A stretch of 64,000 bases of DNA from DAINRZ01 sp964634885 (lineage in GTDB: Bacteria; Bacteroidota; Ignavibacteria; Kapaibacteriales; UBA2268): contig CAZWLN010000023.1 of NCBI GenBank assembly GCA_964634885.1, positions 1 to 64,000 of the forward strand, read 5' to 3'. The notes beneath the pieces are model-generated. The model saw only the letters and a program-made list of their open reading frames with translations. It did not search any database and had not been told where the DNA came from. Positions 35,641 to 44,129 of the stretch are shown one piece after another; position 1 is the first letter of the stretch; each line of letters starts with the position of its first letter. A program made the position numbers and the translations under genes.

Positions 35641-37254
35641 ATGCCGGAAGAAAAAGGTAAGATATTAATTGTTGAAGACCAGGCGATTGTCTCGACAAAC
35701 ATCCAGATCCTGCTGAAACATAAGGGCTACACCATTGCTGACGTAGCCGTTACCGGGGAAAAGGCAATCGAATTGATAGAAAAGAATGTCCCTGACCTTG
35801 TCCTGATGGACATCTCCCTGCCCGGAATTTACGACGGCATTGAGACTGCCGATATAATAGCAAGCAGATGGAACATACCAATAGTTTACCTTTCAGCCCA
35901 CACTGACCAGGCAACACTCGAGCGGGCAAAGAATACCGCTCCCTATGCTTACCTTACGAAAGACATTTCCCTTAAAGAGCAATTGCCGCTAATGGTTGAG
36001 TTTGTCCTGTACAAGCATAAGATATTGCTCGAGAAGCAGGAAACGGAGATGGCCCTGAGAGACAGCGAGGAGAAGTTCAGGAGCATTGCCAGTTCCGCTA
36101 AGGACGCCATCATCTTCCTCGACAACGAAGGGAAAATTACTTTCTGGAACGACGCTGCAAGGCACATCTTCGGCTGGGGTGAGCAGGATGTGCTTGGGTT
36201 GGAGTTGTACAACGTCATCTCGCCCCCGCATTATCGTGATTATTATAAAAAAGGTTTTACGGATTATGCCATTTCCGGTAAAGGAGACTTCATCGGCAGG
36301 ACCATCGAACTGGAAGCCATCAAAAAGAGTAATTATGTTTTCCCGATCGAACTGTCTCTTTCGTCTGTGATGATTAAGGGGAAATGGTGCGCCTGCGGCA
36401 TCATGAGGGATATTACCCTGCGTAAGACAACGGAGGACGAGCTTGAAAGGCTCATCGAGGAGATCCAGATCTCGCGCGAAGTCATCGAACAGCATGCTAA
36501 TGAACTTATCAACCTCAATCATAAACTGATAGAATCCGAAGAGAGGCTGCAGGAACTGAACGCCAGCAAAGACAAATTCTTCTCCATCATTTCCCACGAC
36601 CTCAAAAACCCACTGCAGGGACTGGTCGGATACTCCGAAGTCCTGGCAAGGGACATCGACAACCTGACGATGGAAGACATCAAAGAAATTGTAGGAGACA
36701 TTAACACCTCGGCACAGAACATCTTCAAGCTGCTCGAGAACCTGCTCGAATGGTCACGCATCCAGAGGGGCATTATTACCTTCCAGCCCTCGGAGGTTAA
36801 CCTGCAGCAGATTGCTTCCATCAATGCCGACCTTCAGATGATGAACGCCGCAAGGAAAGAGATAGAGATAATCGTCGATGTCCCGGAGGATGTCGTACTC
36901 TTTGCCGATGCGAACATGGTCAACACAATCATCAGGAATCTTCTGTCGAACGCCGTCAAATTCACAAGACAGGGTGGAAGGATCATCATTTCGTCGAAGC
37001 CTGTCAATGAGAACTATGTCGAAATACATGTAACCGACAACGGCGTTGGTATGAGCAAAGAAGTTTGTGAGGAATTGTTCAGGATCGACAAGCAGCACAC
37101 TACCCTCGGTACAGCCAACGAGAAAGGTACGGGACTGGGGCTTGTGCTCTGCCGTGAACTTGCAGAAAAGAACAACGGGGCTATCAGGGTTGAAAGCGAA
37201 CCCGGTGAAGGCTCCTCATTCATCGTTACAATACCGCTATACATCAATCAATAA
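35641..37254 (+). CDS. Receiver-PAS-histidine kinase hybrid
   Basis: 537 residues, no membrane segment. Receiver domain first (about 6-122; acidic pair E12-D13, phospho-acceptor D57, K107), PAS domain (about 141-262), coiled coil (about 262-310), then a kinase core: H-box FFSIISHDLKNPLQG with His319, N-box RNLLSNAVKF with Asn437, G1 DNGVG (466-470), G2 KGTGLG (495-500). Known: kinases with an N-terminal receiver take a phosphoryl signal from another kinase and pass it on or back. No cognate output regulator is adjacent, so the partner lies elsewhere. Eleven bp separate it from xth, suggesting one transcript. A divergent promoter region is shared with moxR. Confidence 0.93.
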   Translation: MPEEKGKILIVEDQAIVSTNIQILLKHKGYTIADVAVTGEKAIELIEKNVPDLVLMDISLPGIYDGIETADIIASRWNIPIVYLSAHTDQATLERAKNTAPYAYLTKDISLKEQLPLMVEFVLYKHKILLEKQETEMALRDSEEKFRSIASSAKDAIIFLDNEGKITFWNDAARHIFGWGEQDVLGLELYNVISPPHYRDYYKKGFTDYAISGKGDFIGRTIELEAIKKSNYVFPIELSLSSVMIKGKWCACGIMRDITLRKTTEDELERLIEEIQISREVIEQHANELINLNHKLIESEERLQELNASKDKFFSIISHDLKNPLQGLVGYSEVLARDIDNLTMEDIKEIVGDINTSAQNIFKLLENLLEWSRIQRGIITFQPSEVNLQQIASINADLQMMNAARKEIEIIVDVPEDVVLFADANMVNTIIRNLLSNAVKFTRQGGRIIISSKPVNENYVEIHVTDNGVGMSKEVCEELFRIDKQHTTLGTANEKGTGLGLVLCRELAEKNNGAIRVESEPGEGSSFIVTIPLYINQ

Positions 37255-37265
37255 ATAAGGCTTAT

Positions 37266-38069
37266 ATGAAGATAGTTACATGGAACGTTAACGGCTATCG
37301 TTCGATTACCGGGCAGAATCCCAGTAAGAGGTTCGATAAGGTTACAAAGGAAAACAAACTGTTCAGTTACATTGAAAGAGAAAAACCCGACATTCTCTGT
37401 GTGCAGGAGACGAAGTCCGACCTGGAACAGATAGACGAGGCCCTCAGGGCTCCCGAGGGATACGAGTCGTGGTTCAATTCCTGTAAGGTTAAAAAAGGAT
37501 ACAGCGGGGTAGCTGTGTTTTCCAGGGTAAAACCCGCGAGCGTCGGTTTCGGCGTCGGCATTCCCGAATTCGACGACGAAGGGCGTATCATCGAGGCCGA
37601 CTTCGGCGACTTCATACTTTACAACATATATTTTCCCAAGGGCTACACAGACCACGAGCGTCTCGATTACAAGATGAGGTTCTACGACGCCCTTTTTGCC
37701 TACATTAATAAACAGGTGAAGGCAGGGCGGAAGATAATAGTCTGCGGGGACTACAACACTGCGCACAAGGAGATCGACCTGGCGAGGCCAAAGGAAAACG
37801 TCAATGTTTCCGGCTTCCTGCCTGTCGAGCGTGAGAAATTCGACGAAGTGCTTGCCGTTGGTTTCGTGGATGCTTTCCGGGTTAACAACAGCGAGGGCGG
37901 CTGGTATTCGTGGTGGAGCCAGCGAGGAAGGGCACGCGAGAACAACATAGGCTGGAGGATCGACTATCATCTTATCACCGAAAACCTTGTCGGCAGCCTG
38001 AAAGAGGTTACCTACAGGATGGAGGAGCAGGGGTCGGATCACTGCCCGGTAGTAATGGAGATGAGGTAG
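37266..38069 (+). CDS. xth: Exodeoxyribonuclease III (ExoA/Xth type)
   Basis: 267 residues; AAGG lies upstream of the ATG. Endonuclease/exonuclease/phosphatase fold with all the AP-endonuclease motifs: WNVNGYR (Asn7), VQETK (Glu48), GDYNTAHKEIDLARP (the DxN pair), and GSDHCPV near the end (Asp258-His259). Known: removes AP sites and 3' blocks in base-excision repair. Follows the hybrid kinase closely, and a bidirectional terminator lies just after it. Confidence 0.96.
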   Translation: MKIVTWNVNGYRSITGQNPSKRFDKVTKENKLFSYIEREKPDILCVQETKSDLEQIDEALRAPEGYESWFNSCKVKKGYSGVAVFSRVKPASVGFGVGIPEFDDEGRIIEADFGDFILYNIYFPKGYTDHERLDYKMRFYDALFAYINKQVKAGRKIIVCGDYNTAHKEIDLARPKENVNVSGFLPVEREKFDEVLAVGFVDAFRVNNSEGGWYSWWSQRGRARENNIGWRIDYHLITENLVGSLKEVTYRMEEQGSDHCPVVMEMR

Positions 38070-38105
38070 AAATTTGTAGATAAATAAGTATATAAATAAA
38101 TAGAA

Positions 38106-38145
38106 AGGGCATCTCTTTGTCTATGCCCTGATTTCATTTCTACAA
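38106..38145. terminator. Bidirectional intrinsic terminator
   Basis: AGGGCAT (38106-38112) pairs with ATGCCCT (38123-38129) with a 10-nt loop. T-rich tails follow on the + strand (GATTTCATTTCT) and on the - strand (TTCTATTTATTTAT). It lies between the convergent xth and GmrSD-like genes. Confidence 0.6.
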
Positions 38146-38204
38146 ACCTCGAAAACCTTCAATAGGACTCTATTCTATTGTCAATAATTTCAATCTTATA
38201 TAAA

Positions 38205-40190
38205 TTATTGCAATTCAACAATCCAGTCTTCGTTTGATAATTCAATTGTGTCCATTATTTGATTACAGAATTTATATATGCTTGAAGCAGACAGATTGAC
38301 TTCAAAATATATATCGTCGTTTAACTGTCTGAATTCTCTGAATATATCTTTATTTGCACCAATATATTTTGGAAATTCTTTCACTAATATATTTATTTTT
38401 TCAGGTTCCAAATCATTAATTATTTCTAAAGTTTTCTGGAGAACATCTCTCCAGGATTTTACTTCGAACTTTTGACCTAAAATTGTAACCGTAAGAGGTA
38501 TCTTTCCTGTTACATCTTTTGTTTCAATAGTAATATTATCATTCCCGAAATAAGGCCAGATATTGTTGCAAATACTGAAAAGTACTTTTGCCCTTCTTTC
38601 GATACTGTCTTTGTTCCAGGTTGTTTGGTCATCAAAATACTTGTTCATTTCTAAATGGCTATTCTTATAAACATTACACTTGTATTCGAAATCTTCATTT
38701 GATAGTACAGGATTGTATCCCGTTAGAGTAAGATTCCCGATAGAATGTAAAAGCAATTCATAATCGTTTTCCCAATTCTCACCTAATTGTGTCTTCCAAT
38801 CCTCAGTTAGTGTCTGGGGCATGATATGTTCAATTGAAAGTTTGTCATAGGGTACCTGCTCCTTATGATTAAAACTATCTTCAATACTTTCGAGGACTAA
38901 TCTTGATTTTGTTATAAGATCAGCACCTCCATAGAACTTCATGTTAACAAAGCGGTTTTCAAACTCATAATCTTTGGGATAGCCTTTAGTTGATAATAAT
39001 TCCTTAAATCTGTCAGAAATATCAAGAAAATCGTTCTGAATATTTTTTATGAGACTCGGAAAAATTTTATTTAATTCTCTTGATGGATAACCACTAATAA
39101 ATCTTCTTATTAGATAATTTTCTAGTGATGACAGAATAGAAAAATAATCTTCGTTACTGATTATCTTCTGAGAATATGCATGATAAAAATTCAATAACAT
39201 AGGATAAGAGGTCGTCACTTCAATCCTATTTAATCTTGATAAATAGGTACTGATAGGTCTATCTGGCTCTTTATCGGGATTGAGAAGCTTTTCGTAATAT
39301 CTGGAATAAATTTCCATTTCTCTAAGATACTGAATCGAATTATCGGCACCAACTTTATCTTTTAATGTAAAATATATATCATTTTTATTGACAACAGAAC
39401 CATCTCGCATAAGATAATGCCTGATAAATTCAGTTAAATTATCTCCGAGTCTTTCTTCCATTGGGGCCCAATATTTGTTAAAAATTTCTTCTTGGTTTTC
39501 TGAATGAATCCTCATAAAAAAGAAATTTCGAATTAAATCTGCTGCGCTCAATGGCGTACCTTTAGCATTTAAGCTTTCGAATACTAAATATGGATTATCA
39601 TTTGGATCCAGAACGATACTAACTAAAGTCATATAGTTAGTTATTATAGTTGTCAGTTTTTGATAGTCAATCTGATGTTGTCTGATTTTACGTTCAAAAA
39701 ACTTATATGCTTTGTCGATTTTATTGTTTGGATCGATAGAATTATTATTGTTTATTAAAGAGAAAAATGCTGAACGATCACCGAATTTGTGTGTTGGCAA
39801 AAGTTTGTAATAATCATTATCTTTTTTGAATTTATTTACTAAGTATGTTTCATTAATTTCATTAGATAAATTGTAATTCTCTTCTTTCTTATAAATATCT
39901 CTTAATATGGATAGAATAATGAAGAATGTTGTAAGTCGTTGTTGTCCATCAATTAGCAAATACTTGGTTACTCCTTCTGGAACTGAAGTGGTTGGCATTG
40001 TAACAATTGAACCGATAAAATGGAGTCTTGGGTTCTCTTGGGAATATAACTCCATAATATCTTCCCACAAAACTTTCCATTCTTTTTGATCATTATGACT
40101 ACCCCAAGTATATGGACGTTGAAATAATGGAATGCAAAATTGCTTTACTCCCATGATTAAATCCTGAAGTTTAGTGTTCTGTGCTTGCAT
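38205..40190 (-). CDS. GmrSD-type (DUF262-DUF1524) modification-dependent nuclease
   Basis: 661 residues from ATG 40190, chosen because AAGG precedes it and the DUF262 domain begins at once; the frame opens 15 codons earlier. N-terminal DUF262/GmrS domain: FQRPYTW (23-29), LIDGQQRLTTFF (79-90, the ParB-like nucleotide-binding motif), FESLNAKGTPLSAADLIRN (204-222). C-terminal DUF1524/GmrD domain with the HNH-like SIEHIMPQ (452-459, Glu454-His455), GNLTL and a final small domain. Known: GmrSD enzymes cut phage DNA carrying glucosylated hydroxymethylcytosine and need NTP. Base composition is visibly more A+T-rich than both neighbours, which fits horizontal arrival. No partner gene, so a one-gene defence unit. 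Confidence 0.9.
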   Translation of the reverse strand: MQAQNTKLQDLIMGVKQFCIPLFQRPYTWGSHNDQKEWKVLWEDIMELYSQENPRLHFIGSIVTMPTTSVPEGVTKYLLIDGQQRLTTFFIILSILRDIYKKEENYNLSNEINETYLVNKFKKDNDYYKLLPTHKFGDRSAFFSLINNNNSIDPNNKIDKAYKFFERKIRQHQIDYQKLTTIITNYMTLVSIVLDPNDNPYLVFESLNAKGTPLSAADLIRNFFFMRIHSENQEEIFNKYWAPMEERLGDNLTEFIRHYLMRDGSVVNKNDIYFTLKDKVGADNSIQYLREMEIYSRYYEKLLNPDKEPDRPISTYLSRLNRIEVTTSYPMLLNFYHAYSQKIISNEDYFSILSSLENYLIRRFISGYPSRELNKIFPSLIKNIQNDFLDISDRFKELLSTKGYPKDYEFENRFVNMKFYGGADLITKSRLVLESIEDSFNHKEQVPYDKLSIEHIMPQTLTEDWKTQLGENWENDYELLLHSIGNLTLTGYNPVLSNEDFEYKCNVYKNSHLEMNKYFDDQTTWNKDSIERRAKVLFSICNNIWPYFGNDNITIETKDVTGKIPLTVTILGQKFEVKSWRDVLQKTLEIINDLEPEKINILVKEFPKYIGANKDIFREFRQLNDDIYFEVNLSASSIYKFCNQIMDTIELSNEDWIVELQ

Positions 40191-40505
40191 ACAAATACCT
40201 TGACAATTTAAATGAAATAAAACAAATATAATCATTCGCCTGTATTAATGCAATTTCTTGAAATATTTGCCATCAATAATCAGTATTCTTCTATGGTATT
40301 GGGCAAATTAGCCATCTATGGCTATTATCCGATGATTACTATTAATTTTTTCTAAGTATTAATACGTATACTTTTTACATAATTATTGGTAAATAATGAA
40401 GTAATATTAACAGTATTTTATTATTTGATTAATGTTTGTATTCTAGATGACTTATTGTCTCTCCTTAGATAACCTGAACAGCTTTAGTACCTGATAAACT
40501 GGCGT
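40191..40505. other. Promoter region of the GmrSD-like gene
   Basis: 315 bp, A+T-rich, no gene. It contains a perfect 7-bp inverted repeat with a 2-nt centre, TAGCCAT-CT-ATGGCTA, at 40309-40324, about 120 bp upstream of the start codon. This could be an operator. No obvious terminator for the 40506 gene side could be identified beyond general T-rich sequence. Confidence 0.4.
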
Positions 40506-43500
40506 CTACCTCACAATATTTATCCGGTTGACGATTACCTGTGTCGGCGATTCGAGGACGAGGAAGTACATGCCGGCGGCAAAACCGGAGGCGTTGAACC
40601 GTGCTTCGTATTCCCCGAGTGTGCGGTATCCTTCAAAGAGAACAAGTACCGTCCCACCGTTCGGGTCTGTAAGCGACAATTTGTAGTTGCCTTCCTCGCC
40701 GGCTTCATACCTGATGGTTGTCGGGCCTATCGTCGGGTTGGGGTAGGGATAGAGGAAACGCGTCCAGGGGTAAGGATTGAACAACTGCGTGGTGTCGTTA
40801 AGGATAATTGTGAATTTGCCCGGTTGGATGGTGAAATTAATTGCGCCGTTGGCAGGTTTCGGGTCGATAATATCTATCTTCGTCGAAGTTACGCTTCCTA
40901 ACATAGCCCTGAAATCCACTGTCGCCAGTGTATATGATTTGTCTGTAGTCACAGGGAGGCTGTCAAGCCTTATTATCCTGGTATGTCCGTCCACTTCGCC
41001 TTTTGGTGTGCCGCCTACGGGTTCCAGCAGTGTGGTCTCCATTCTCAGTGCCAGGCTGATGGAGCCGTGATAGGGAGCGATGTTCTTACAGTTGCGCAAC
41101 TGAACCGGGATAGTGAATACCGTCCCGGGTTTAGCACGGTAAACAGTGTCGATGGCGATAGCTGCACTCGCTTCGAGCAGGTTGAAAGAGCCGTCGATGT
41201 CAAAGAAAAACATGGCGTCTCCGGGGGAGCTGATGTCGCTGATGTCGAGAACAGTCGATCTGACGGCTGCCTGGTCTTTAACTTTTACTTTCACAAGGCA
41301 GATCGATGTATCTTTCCCGTCGAAACTGACCGGTACACCTGAAAATGACAGCGTACTTACGTTACTGTCTTCAGTTACGGTTACTCCCGGCATGGCAGCA
41401 GTGTCAGGCTCGAGTAAACGCGAATCGAACCTAAGGCTGAAACCTACGTAAGGCGTTGCAGTGTGGTTGAACTTATAAGCGTTCATGAATTGGACAGGTA
41501 ACAATATCTCCTGGCCTGAATAGCCGATTGTATCAGGGCAGGCAAGTACAGCCACAGGCCTGTCCGAAATGCCTGTTAATTTTATCTCCTGCCTGTAATT
41601 GCAGGGAGAGCCTTCGAAAAGCAGGAATCCGTCGATATGTACCTCGCTTTTGGGACTGAACCTAAGCTTCAGAGCAATGGTCTCGCCGGGGGCAAGAGAT
41701 GACGGCAGGGAGGGGGCAACGACAGTGAAGATCGGATTTGAGGCTGTAACTTTGGCAATCATCATTTCGTGCGATGAATTATTTTTGAAACGCAATACAC
41801 TGTCGCGATCTTCTCCCGGGCGGGAAACCATTATTATCTCAGAACTGAAAACCGAGGGTGTATCGACAACCATCGATACCTCTATCAACCTTGTAAGCCC
41901 GCATTCCTTGTCTTCAAGCTTAATGGTGTCGCTGTGCAGTCCGGGGCTGCCCGAAAAAAAACGGAAGGGAATGGCGGCCTCAGAATCAGGAGGCAACTGG
42001 TACTCGCCAAGGTAAAACAGGATGGTACGGGACGACGGCATTATCGTCAGGGCTTTGTTACCGCTGTTGACGACGTGGACGGTACCCTGTACTTCTGTGT
42101 CGGGGCATTGAACCCCCAGGTCGAGTTTACTGGCGGAAGTGTAGAAATTGACACTGTCTTTGACACCGGTCAGGGGTATCGTTGTTTTTGATCCGTCGAT
42201 GGAATTGCTTGTAATTACCAATTCGGCAGATTTGGTACCGCTGGAAAGTGGGTTGAACCGTATCTTCAACTTGTAGGCTTCCTTGAAGCCGAGCTTAAGC
42301 GGCAGGTCGGGTTCAGAGACAAACGAAAAATTCTGTGTCTTTTGATTTATATAGAAATTGTCGATAATCAGTTCTTCAGTGCCTGTGTTGGACAGGGTAA
42401 CGGCTGTGTCAATGTATGACAGGGCACAATCGAGCGTGCCGACGACGAGGTCATCGTCTGCCAGAAGATGGGGCCTTCCGGCTCCGGCTCCCGATATGTC
42501 GGCGCTATAGACCGAATCTTCAATGGTGAACTCAATATAGGCGCTTCTGATGCCAACATCGAGAGGAGTGAAGTCAATCACAGTATTAATGCATGTGTCC
42601 CCGGCAATCGTCCGGCCAGGCGACGGTTCGAGCACCACAAATTCTGAGGCATCTGCTCCTTTTACAACAATGCTTTTAATGACGGCACTGTCTCCGGTAG
42701 TGTTGCAAAGAAGCCCGGGTACTGTGAACCTCTTCGTTACAGCGGTATCGGTAATTCCCACGAACCTGCTTTTTGTGTATATCCAGCCGGCGGAGACAGA
42801 GAGGCTGTCGCAGAAACAGCAATTGGACTCGAACAGGGCATTGGCTTTATGGTTGAGGGAATCGTCGTATGGTTCATAGCGGACAAGGATGTGCCGGCAG
42901 GAGTCTTTTGGTATCCTTAAGGGTGTACCGTTGCCGCCCCAGTCTGAAACATAGAATGCTGAATTGTAGAACCAGAATCTCTTTATGTCAAGACTATTAT
43001 TCCTGGCGCAGACAGTCATTTTCTTTTCAATGAATTCTCCCTTTTTGGCATTCTTCCATACAAACCTTTCCATGCTGAATTCCATGTGCGGTTTGACGCT
43101 GTCCGGGGCTGTGTAGCTGAATTCATCCTCCACACCGCCCAGCGATGCTATTTCGATTTTTCCGTTTCCGCCGTTACAGTCTGTTTTCCATCTTACTTCA
43201 CAGGGTACCGGAGTGCCCTGGGACGAAGCGATGGATAGTATTTCCAGGTAAGCTTTTTTTATAGAGGCTTCATCATTGACGTTTTCATAATAGGCGCCGC
43301 CGGAATTAAGGGCAATGGTTTTCAGGTCACCAGGCATCGACATGCCGATGGTAATACAGTAGATGGTGGCGCCGAGCTCTTTTGCCTTTGACACAATTTC
43401 ATCGACTTTTACCGGACCGTATATTGTCGAGTCGTGGAAGCCGTCTGTAAGGAAAACCACGATGGGCTTGAATCTTGCCTGCCGGGAGAGCATCATGGCT

Positions 43501-44048
43501 CCGGGAGTCCCGTTCTTGTCGATGAGGAAAGCACCGTTGTAGTTAGTACCCAGCAGGGGTTCCTTCGTGGCGCTGTCGATTGCGCGTTTCAGGCTGTCTT
43601 TGTCGATTGTGTAGAACTGGTTGACCTTAGTGTTATAATTGAATGAAGTAATGGCACATTCGCTTCTGTCGGAAGGCAGGGAGTCAATCCAGAGCTTTGC
43701 GCCTGCCCTTGCCAGGTCTATTCGCTTTGTTCCGCCGGGGTTATTGGAATCGACGGGATTTTTCATCGAATACGAAATATCGATTGTCAATATTGAAGAA
43801 AACTTTGTCAGGGGTGTGCACCAGACAGAACTCAATGTCTGTACGGCCCCGTTGTCAGTGATGATTACATCGTCGCTGTTCAGGCTGTGAATCAGTTCTC
43901 CGTCAATGTCGTAGCAGAAAAACTTAAGCAGGATGTCAGGATAATCGGATGGATTTACCTCTTTGACTTCAACCCATTGGCAATTAAGACTTGGGCAATA
44001 GATGCAGTACGTAAGAAACGAGAGCACTATAATTATATAATTTTTCAC
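40506..44048 (-). CDS. T9SS-secreted VWA/Ig surface protein (copy 1)
   Basis: 1,180 residues. Signal peptide (about 1-23). A conserved N-terminal domain is followed by a VWA domain whose metal site is intact (TID90-I-S92-Y-S94; LGTNYNGAF; FLTDGFHD). Then come Cys-rich Ig-like modules of the choice-of-anchor D style (VTLSNTGTEELIIDNF, ...FNPLSSGTKSAELVITSNS), two late domains resembling cohesin-type modules (GYSGQEILLPVQFMNA; KPGTVFTIPVQLRN), and a type A T9SS tail (PYPNPTIGPTTIRYEAG ... VIVNRINIVR). Inferred: metal-dependent surface adhesion or binding. It is a paralogue of the next gene upstream (44130-47699). Confidence 0.88.
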   Translation of the reverse strand: MKNYIIIVLSFLTYCIYCPSLNCQWVEVKEVNPSDYPDILLKFFCYDIDGELIHSLNSDDVIITDNGAVQTLSSVWCTPLTKFSSILTIDISYSMKNPVDSNNPGGTKRIDLARAGAKLWIDSLPSDRSECAITSFNYNTKVNQFYTIDKDSLKRAIDSATKEPLLGTNYNGAFLIDKNGTPGAMMLSRQARFKPIVVFLTDGFHDSTIYGPVKVDEIVSKAKELGATIYCITIGMSMPGDLKTIALNSGGAYYENVNDEASIKKAYLEILSIASSQGTPVPCEVRWKTDCNGGNGKIEIASLGGVEDEFSYTAPDSVKPHMEFSMERFVWKNAKKGEFIEKKMTVCARNNSLDIKRFWFYNSAFYVSDWGGNGTPLRIPKDSCRHILVRYEPYDDSLNHKANALFESNCCFCDSLSVSAGWIYTKSRFVGITDTAVTKRFTVPGLLCNTTGDSAVIKSIVVKGADASEFVVLEPSPGRTIAGDTCINTVIDFTPLDVGIRSAYIEFTIEDSVYSADISGAGAGRPHLLADDDLVVGTLDCALSYIDTAVTLSNTGTEELIIDNFYINQKTQNFSFVSEPDLPLKLGFKEAYKLKIRFNPLSSGTKSAELVITSNSIDGSKTTIPLTGVKDSVNFYTSASKLDLGVQCPDTEVQGTVHVVNSGNKALTIMPSSRTILFYLGEYQLPPDSEAAIPFRFFSGSPGLHSDTIKLEDKECGLTRLIEVSMVVDTPSVFSSEIIMVSRPGEDRDSVLRFKNNSSHEMMIAKVTASNPIFTVVAPSLPSSLAPGETIALKLRFSPKSEVHIDGFLLFEGSPCNYRQEIKLTGISDRPVAVLACPDTIGYSGQEILLPVQFMNAYKFNHTATPYVGFSLRFDSRLLEPDTAAMPGVTVTEDSNVSTLSFSGVPVSFDGKDTSICLVKVKVKDQAAVRSTVLDISDISSPGDAMFFFDIDGSFNLLEASAAIAIDTVYRAKPGTVFTIPVQLRNCKNIAPYHGSISLALRMETTLLEPVGGTPKGEVDGHTRIIRLDSLPVTTDKSYTLATVDFRAMLGSVTSTKIDIIDPKPANGAINFTIQPGKFTIILNDTTQLFNPYPWTRFLYPYPNPTIGPTTIRYEAGEEGNYKLSLTDPNGGTVLVLFEGYRTLGEYEARFNASGFAAGMYFLVLESPTQVIVNRINIVR

Positions 44049-44129
44049 TTTTCAGTAAATTATTAACTTTTATTCATCCAAATTTACATATAATACAATT
44101 TACTCTAAAATTATATAATCAGCAATAAT

